A stretch of DNA of 64,000 bases. Origin: Nocardioides seonyuensis. Lineage in GTDB: Bacteria; Actinomycetota; Actinomycetes; Propionibacteriales; Nocardioidaceae. The stretch covers positions 3,100,001-3,164,000 of the forward strand of contig NZ_CP038436.1 of NCBI RefSeq assembly GCF_004683965.1. The letters are read 5' to 3'. Below are positions 57,739 through 64,000 of the stretch, in pieces; position 1 is the first letter of the stretch; each line of letters opens with the position of its first letter. A program made the translations under genes and the position numbers. The notes below the pieces were generated by a model. The model worked only from the letters and a program-made list of their open reading frames with translations. It searched no databases and had not been told where the DNA came from.

Positions 57739-58356
57739 ATGAAGAATGTGTCACGAATGATGAAGCAAGCAGTCACGGCAGGGGTGCTGGGTCTCGCGTT
57801 GGTGCTCGGGCTGGCCACGTTCGGCGCAGGCAGCGCTGCCGCGATCAGCTCGGAGCGTCCGGTCGTCGGCAAGTCCGACGTCGGCAAGATCACCAGCCAG
57901 GTGGTGGGCCGCACCTCGGACGGTGACCGTGTCCGGGGCACCTTCACACCGATCAAGGTGATCGAGCGCGACGGAGCGCTGATGATGAAGGGCTTCCTGC
58001 GCGGGGTCGTCGTCGATGAAGGCCCCAACACGAAGTTCTCCGGCGTGAAGAACATCCCGATCAAGAAGATCGGTGGCCAGTCGGTGACGAGCGCACGGAT
58101 GGCAGCGGGCGCCGGTGCCTGCGACATCCTGAACCTCGTCCTGGGGCCCCTGGACCTCAACATCCTGGGGCTGGAGATCCGTCTCCAGCGAGTCGTGCTC
58201 GACATCGTCGCTGTTGCCGGTGCCGGGAACCTGTTGGGCAACCTGCTGTGTGCTGTTGCCGGTCTGCTCGACGGCGGCGGCCTGCTCAGCGGACTGCTGG
58301 GACAGCTGCAGACGCTGCTGAACCAGATCCTCGGCGCCCTCAACCTGGGCGTGTGA
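57739..58356 (+). CDS. secreted protein with conserved GAGNLLGNLLC motif
   Basis: Protein of 205 aa. Residues 1-35 are a Sec signal peptide (MKNVSRMMKQAVTAGVLG ... AAAIS). The mature part has a beta-rich domain (KITSQVVGRTSDGDRVRGTFTPIKV) and an apolar C-terminal segment with LDLNILGLEIRLQRVVLDIVAV and GNLLGNLLCAVAGLLDGGG. The latter is common to a family of secreted actinobacterial proteins of unknown function. GTGGAGGAACC lies before the ATG. A hairpin follows the stop. Confidence 0.8.
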   Translation: MKNVSRMMKQAVTAGVLGLALVLGLATFGAGSAAAISSERPVVGKSDVGKITSQVVGRTSDGDRVRGTFTPIKVIERDGALMMKGFLRGVVVDEGPNTKFSGVKNIPIKKIGGQSVTSARMAAGAGACDILNLVLGPLDLNILGLEIRLQRVVLDIVAVAGAGNLLGNLLCAVAGLLDGGGLLSGLLGQLQTLLNQILGALNLGV

Positions 58357-58366
58357 GCTCCGAGCG

Positions 58367-58393
58367 GCCCGCTGCGCCCTGCGCGCAGCGGGC
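58367..58393 (+). terminator. hairpin after the secreted-protein gene
   Basis: Perfect 11-bp stem GCCCGCTGCGC / GCGCAGCGGGC with CCTGC loop, 10 nt after the stop. No T run follows, so it may be a weak or Rho-assisted terminator. Confidence 0.6.
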
Positions 58394-58447
58394 TGCCGCG
58401 GAGGGGTGTTGACGCCGTACGGTCCCGGGATCGTCTAGCCTCCGTCC

Positions 58448-59476
58448 GTGAGCGCACAAGCACCTTCCACCGTCATCCTGATCCGCGCCGAGAAGTTCAC
58501 CCCGAACCCGGCCACAGCCGCTGACAACGCCTTCCAGGCGGACGTGCCCGCGGGGCAGTCCGACGACGTCACCTCGGCCAAGGCTCTGGCCGAGATGGAC
58601 GCCCTCGCCGACGCGCTCCGCGAGGCGGGCGTGCGGGTGCACGTCTTCGCCGACGAGGACCACACGCGCCCCGACAGCGTCTTCCCCAACAACTGGCTCT
58701 CGACCCACGCCGGGGGCTACGTCGCGGTATACCCCATGTACGCCTCCAACCGCCGCCACGAACGCCGCCACGACGTGTTGGAGATGCTCAAGTCCAGCTA
58801 CCGCGTGCAGTCGATCATCGACTACTCCGGCCTGGAGCCCGACGGCGTCTTCCTCGAGGGCACCGGTGCGATGGTGCTCGACCACGTCTCGCGGGTGGCC
58901 TACACCGCGCGCAGCTACCGGGCCGACACAGCCGTCCTGGAGCGGTTCTGCACCGACTTCAACTACGAGCCGATGGCCTTCGACGCGATCGACTCCGCCG
59001 GGGTGCCGGTCTACCACACCAACGTCATCGCCTGCGTCGGCACCGACGTCGCCATGTTCGCGCTGGAGATGATCCCCGACGTCCGACGGCGTGCCCAGGT
59101 TCGAGAGCGGCTGTCCGTCAACGGGCGCAAGGTCGTCGAGCTCACCGAGGCGCAGGTCCGTGAGTTCGCGGGCAACGCCGTGGAGCTGTGCGGCCGCACC
59201 CCGGACGGCCGACGCCGCTACATCATGGCGATGTCGGCACGTGCTCGCCGCAGCCTGCGCCCGGACCAGGTCGCGGCCATCGAGGAGTCCTGCGAGATCG
59301 TGGCCGTCGACATCCCGACGATCGAGCTGGCTGGTGGGTCGGTGCGGTGCATGATCGCGGGCGTGCACCTCGACCGCAGGCCCGAGGAGCACGAGCTCAC
59401 GGAGGCGGTCGAGGCGATCAACGAGGACCACCCGGTCACCCCCGACGGTCGCTACGTCGCCATGGCAGACGCCTGA
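58448..59476 (+). CDS. CtlX-type amidinohydrolase (arginine deiminase-related)
   Basis: Protein of 342 aa of the amidinotransferase fold. Family blocks: VFPNNWLSTH near 78-87, GVFLEGTGAMVLDH near 134-147 (Glu and Asp of the triad), YHTNVIACVGTD near 187-198 (His and the following strand) and the end SVRCMIAGVHL near 298-308 where Cys is the nucleophile. CtlX acts on citrulline in some bacteria, so it could feed ornithine or arginine use; this is not certain here. GTG 58448 has TAGCCT ending 6 nt upstream. Confidence 0.86.
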   Translation: MSAQAPSTVILIRAEKFTPNPATAADNAFQADVPAGQSDDVTSAKALAEMDALADALREAGVRVHVFADEDHTRPDSVFPNNWLSTHAGGYVAVYPMYASNRRHERRHDVLEMLKSSYRVQSIIDYSGLEPDGVFLEGTGAMVLDHVSRVAYTARSYRADTAVLERFCTDFNYEPMAFDAIDSAGVPVYHTNVIACVGTDVAMFALEMIPDVRRRAQVRERLSVNGRKVVELTEAQVREFAGNAVELCGRTPDGRRRYIMAMSARARRSLRPDQVAAIEESCEIVAVDIPTIELAGGSVRCMIAGVHLDRRPEEHELTEAVEAINEDHPVTPDGRYVAMADA

Positions 59477-59486
59477 GCGAGCCGGG

Positions 59487-60827
59487 TCAGCGACGCGCCT
59501 CCTCCTGTGCCTCGATCCGGCGCATGACGGGCGTGGCGAGCACTCCGTGCACCACGACCGAGAGCACGATCGTGAACGCCACGGTCGCCCACAGCCACGC
59601 CTCCACCGTCGTCTGGAGGACCCCGACGGCGTAGGCCAGGTAGAAGATCGAACCGATGCCGCGGACGCCGAAGAACGCGACCGCGCCGCGCTCGGCGCGG
59701 GTGAGTCCGCCGGGCTCCGCAGCAGGCCGGGGCCAGGCCGAGAGCGCCACCCACCCGGCCAGCGGCCTGATCACGAAGACGAGTGCGAGCCCGATGGCAG
59801 CACCCCACCACGTGAGCTCGCCGAGCAACCCGTGACCGAGGGCGATCCCGAGGTAGAGCAGCGCCAGCAGGGTCAGCAGCAGCTCCAGGCGGGCGATCAT
59901 GTCGTGCATGTTGCGATGGTGCGGGTGGTTGCGCTCGGCTGCGCGCAGCGTCATCGCGCAGGCGAAGACGGCCAGGAATCCGTAGCCTTGCAGCACCTCT
60001 GCCGCGCCGTACGACGTCAGCAGCGCTGCGAGCGCGAGCAACGGAGCGCCGCGCTCGGCGATCCTGGTGAGCTCGGACTTCCGTCGGAAGTACAGCTTCC
60101 CGAGCAGGAAGCCGACCAGGACTCCGACGGCCACGCCCACGAGCACGCGGAGGACCAGGTGGAAGCCGACCCACTCGGCCAGGCGCGACATGCCGCTGCC
60201 CTCTGCGGCCAGGACCAGGGCGGCGTAGACGAACGGGAAGGCGAGGCCGTCGTTGAGCCCGGCTTCCGAGGTGAGCGCGAATCGCACCTCGCTGCGTTCC
60301 TCGTGGCCGCCGCCCTCATCGGGGCCGGCGTCCTCCGCGGGCACGTCGCCGCCTGCCTCGACGTCGGGGCCGCCGACCTGGACGTCCGAGGCCAGGACGG
60401 GATCGGTGGGGGAGAGCGCTGCGCCGAGCAGCACGGCGAGGGGCAGCGAGAGCCCGCCGACGAGCCCGAGGGCTGCGACGCCGAGGACCGAGAGCGGCAT
60501 GGCGATCGCCAGCAGCCTCCACGTGGGCGACCAGGTGCGCAGGCTCGCCGCGTCCCTGAGCCGCAGCGGTCTGTCGATCGCCAGGCCCACGCCCATCAGG
60601 GCCATCAGGACGGCGAGCTCGGTGACGTGCTCGATGACCGCGCGATGCTCCCGCATGTCGAGCGGCATGCCGTCGGTGATCGGTGACAGGCCCAGGAGGA
60701 GCCCGATGGCGAGCAGCACGATGGGCGAGGAGATCGCGACGCGCTGCACCAGCGTCGGCACGATCAGGGCCAGGACCAGCGTGACCCCCGCGACGAGGTA
60801 GGCCAGGTCTACGCCTGACACGTGCAC
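59487..60827 (-). CDS. CPA1-family Na+/H+ antiporter
   Basis: Integral membrane transporter of 446 aa with about 12 helices. The ion-binding region is ALSPTDPVLASDV near 138-150 and TSEAGLNDGLAFPF near 186-199; between them is an acidic insert of about 30 residues (Glu, Asp, Gly-rich), commonly seen in this subgroup as I recall. The end, EAQEEARR, is cytosolic. GTG 60827 has GGGGG 6 nt upstream; GTG 60821 is an alternative. Exchange direction cannot be read. Confidence 0.9.
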   Translation of the reverse strand: MHVSGVDLAYLVAGVTLVLALIVPTLVQRVAISSPIVLLAIGLLLGLSPITDGMPLDMREHRAVIEHVTELAVLMALMGVGLAIDRPLRLRDAASLRTWSPTWRLLAIAMPLSVLGVAALGLVGGLSLPLAVLLGAALSPTDPVLASDVQVGGPDVEAGGDVPAEDAGPDEGGGHEERSEVRFALTSEAGLNDGLAFPFVYAALVLAAEGSGMSRLAEWVGFHLVLRVLVGVAVGVLVGFLLGKLYFRRKSELTRIAERGAPLLALAALLTSYGAAEVLQGYGFLAVFACAMTLRAAERNHPHHRNMHDMIARLELLLTLLALLYLGIALGHGLLGELTWWGAAIGLALVFVIRPLAGWVALSAWPRPAAEPGGLTRAERGAVAFFGVRGIGSIFYLAYAVGVLQTTVEAWLWATVAFTIVLSVVVHGVLATPVMRRIEAQEEARR

Positions 60828-60846
60828 CCGGCGCCCCCGGTCGGCC

Positions 60847-61701
60847 TCACAGGACCGGCCGCCCGCCGGTGACCGCCACCCGAGCGCCGGACACGTAGCT
60901 GCCCTCGTCGGAGGCGAGGAGCACGTAGACCGGCGCGAGCTCGGCCGGCTGGCCGGCACGTCCCAACGGCGTGTCGGCCCCGAACTCCGCGACCTTCTCC
61001 GGTGGCATCGTCGAGGGGATGAGGGGCGTCCACACCGGCCCGGGGGCGACGCTGTTGACGCGGATCCCCTGCTTGCCCAGCATCTGGGCGAGGCTGGCAC
61101 AGAAGTTGGCGATGGCCGCCTTGGTGGCGGCGTACGGCGCGAGGGTGGGGTTGGGGTTGTCGGAGTTGACCGACGAGCTGCCGATGATCGAGGAGCCCGA
61201 TCCCATGTGTGGCACGGCGGCCTTGCACAGGTGGAACATCGCCGACAGGTTCGTGGCGATCGTGTGGTCCCACTCCTCGTCCGGGATCTCCTCCAGCGAC
61301 TCCCTGGTCATCTGGTAGGCCGCGTTGCACACGAGCACGTCGACGCGGCCGAGCTCTTCGACGGTCCGGGCGATCAGGTCACGGCAGTGCTGGGGGTCGG
61401 AGAGGTCGCCCGCGACCACGACGGCGCGACGGCCGGCCTCCTCCACGTAGCGCGCGGTGTCGGCGGCGTCGTCGTGCTCCTCCAGGTAGGAGATGACGAC
61501 GTCGGCGCCCTCCCGGGCGTAGGCGATCGCCACCGCGCGGCCGATGCCACTGTCTGCTCCGGTGATGACCGCCACCTTGTCGGTGAGGCGCCCGTGCCCC
61601 TGGTAGCTGTCCTCACCGCAGTCCGGCTCCGGGTCCATCCGGGACTGGATGCCGGGCGGCTCCTGTTGCTGGGCTGGCCGCTGCTGGGATTCCTCGCTCA
61701 T
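60847..61701 (-). CDS. short-chain dehydrogenase/reductase (YghA/GSP39-like)
   Basis: NAD(P)-dependent oxidoreductase of 284 aa. Cofactor site GADSGIGRA near 48-56, NAAYQ near 124-128, and the Ser-Tyr-Lys site in SSSVNSDNPNPTLAPYAATKAA (Tyr and Lys near 188-192). The 40-residue N-terminal extension (QQRPAQQQEPPGIQSRMDPEPDCGED) is the mark of the YghA-type SDRs, often linked to stress. ATG 61701 stands at the edge of the hairpin at 61701-61733. It follows the catalase gene in the same direction. Confidence 0.92.
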   Translation of the reverse strand: MSEESQQRPAQQQEPPGIQSRMDPEPDCGEDSYQGHGRLTDKVAVITGADSGIGRAVAIAYAREGADVVISYLEEHDDAADTARYVEEAGRRAVVVAGDLSDPQHCRDLIARTVEELGRVDVLVCNAAYQMTRESLEEIPDEEWDHTIATNLSAMFHLCKAAVPHMGSGSSIIGSSSVNSDNPNPTLAPYAATKAAIANFCASLAQMLGKQGIRVNSVAPGPVWTPLIPSTMPPEKVAEFGADTPLGRAGQPAELAPVYVLLASDEGSYVSGARVAVTGGRPVL

Positions 61702-61733
61702 GCCCCTGCCGGTACCCGTGCACCGGCAGGGCA
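61701..61733 (-). promoter_or_regulatory. hairpin covering the SDR start
   Basis: TGCCCCTGCCGGT (61701-61713) pairs with ACCGGCAGGGCA (61722-61733), 12 bp with one bulged base and an 8-nt loop. The AGGGG and first base of the ATG of the SDR gene are in the stem. It may end the catalase transcript or limit SDR translation. Confidence 0.5.
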
Positions 61734-61756
61734 TGCCACGAGGCACGCGAGTCGGC

Positions 61757-64000
<2,244 letters not shown>

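Overview
The window is a high-GC actinobacterial chromosome segment. The rRNA genes and the gene neighbourhoods (fasR-fabD-fabH-acpP-fabF-accD, aceE-DUF3052-ahpE, glnA2-glnE, RNase P RNA next to map) suggest Nocardioidaceae, probably Nocardioides or a close relative. The genus call rests on my reading of the 16S and on synteny, not on a search. The window opens inside a 16S rRNA gene and closes inside a catalase gene, so both ends are cut.

Region 1 (1-5240) is an rRNA operon, 16S-23S-5S, with no tRNA in either spacer and a strong hairpin terminator after 5S. Region 2 (5.3-19.2 kb) is core metabolism: an RGG-rich TPR protein, a DUF3145 protein, the type II fatty-acid operon on the minus strand with its probable activator FasR, pyruvate dehydrogenase E1 (aceE), then on the plus strand a DUF3052 protein, an acyl-CoA synthetase, the peroxiredoxin AhpE and a tRNA-Val. 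Region 3 (19.2-23.2 kb) is the most unusual part. Two small exported Asp-rich proteins, a cytosolic Ser/Thr kinase with a non-standard DFG motif, and an MprAB-like two-component system lie between two copies of one complex operator (an ATGAGAG/CTCTCAT palindrome followed by CTCA elements phased at 11 bp). I infer a small signalling regulon.

Region 4 (23.2-30.4 kb) holds a second acyl-CoA synthetase, Nif3-like, zinc-ribbon, YaaA and RNB-nuclease genes and a BAAT-family lipoprotein. Region 5 (30.4-34.7 kb) is accessory: small hypotheticals, a complete IS3-family element whose OrfA/OrfB are joined by a probable -1 frameshift, and an SNF2/DEAH-type helicase ending at rnpB. Region 6 (34.7-44.6 kb) has RNase P RNA, map, a sorbosone-dehydrogenase-like secreted protein, panB, an ECF sigma factor with its membrane partner, a methyltransferase and a DUF1023 hydrolase operon.

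Region 7 (44.7-56.5 kb) is nitrogen and cofactor metabolism: nadE, a glnA2-type glutamine synthetase broken by a one-base frameshift, a class I amidotransferase, glnE, a SatD regulator with a membrane partner, and cobU/cobS/cobT. Region 8 (56.5-64 kb) has an RNA-ligase-like phosphoesterase, small proteins, a secreted protein, a CtlX-type amidinohydrolase, a CPA1 antiporter, a short-chain dehydrogenase and a large-subunit catalase.

Many start codons have no Shine-Dalgarno sequence but carry a TANNNT hexamer ending 6-7 nt upstream, as expected for leaderless mRNAs. I used this together with SD spacing and gene overlaps to choose starts. All family assignments were made by eye from the translated sequence.
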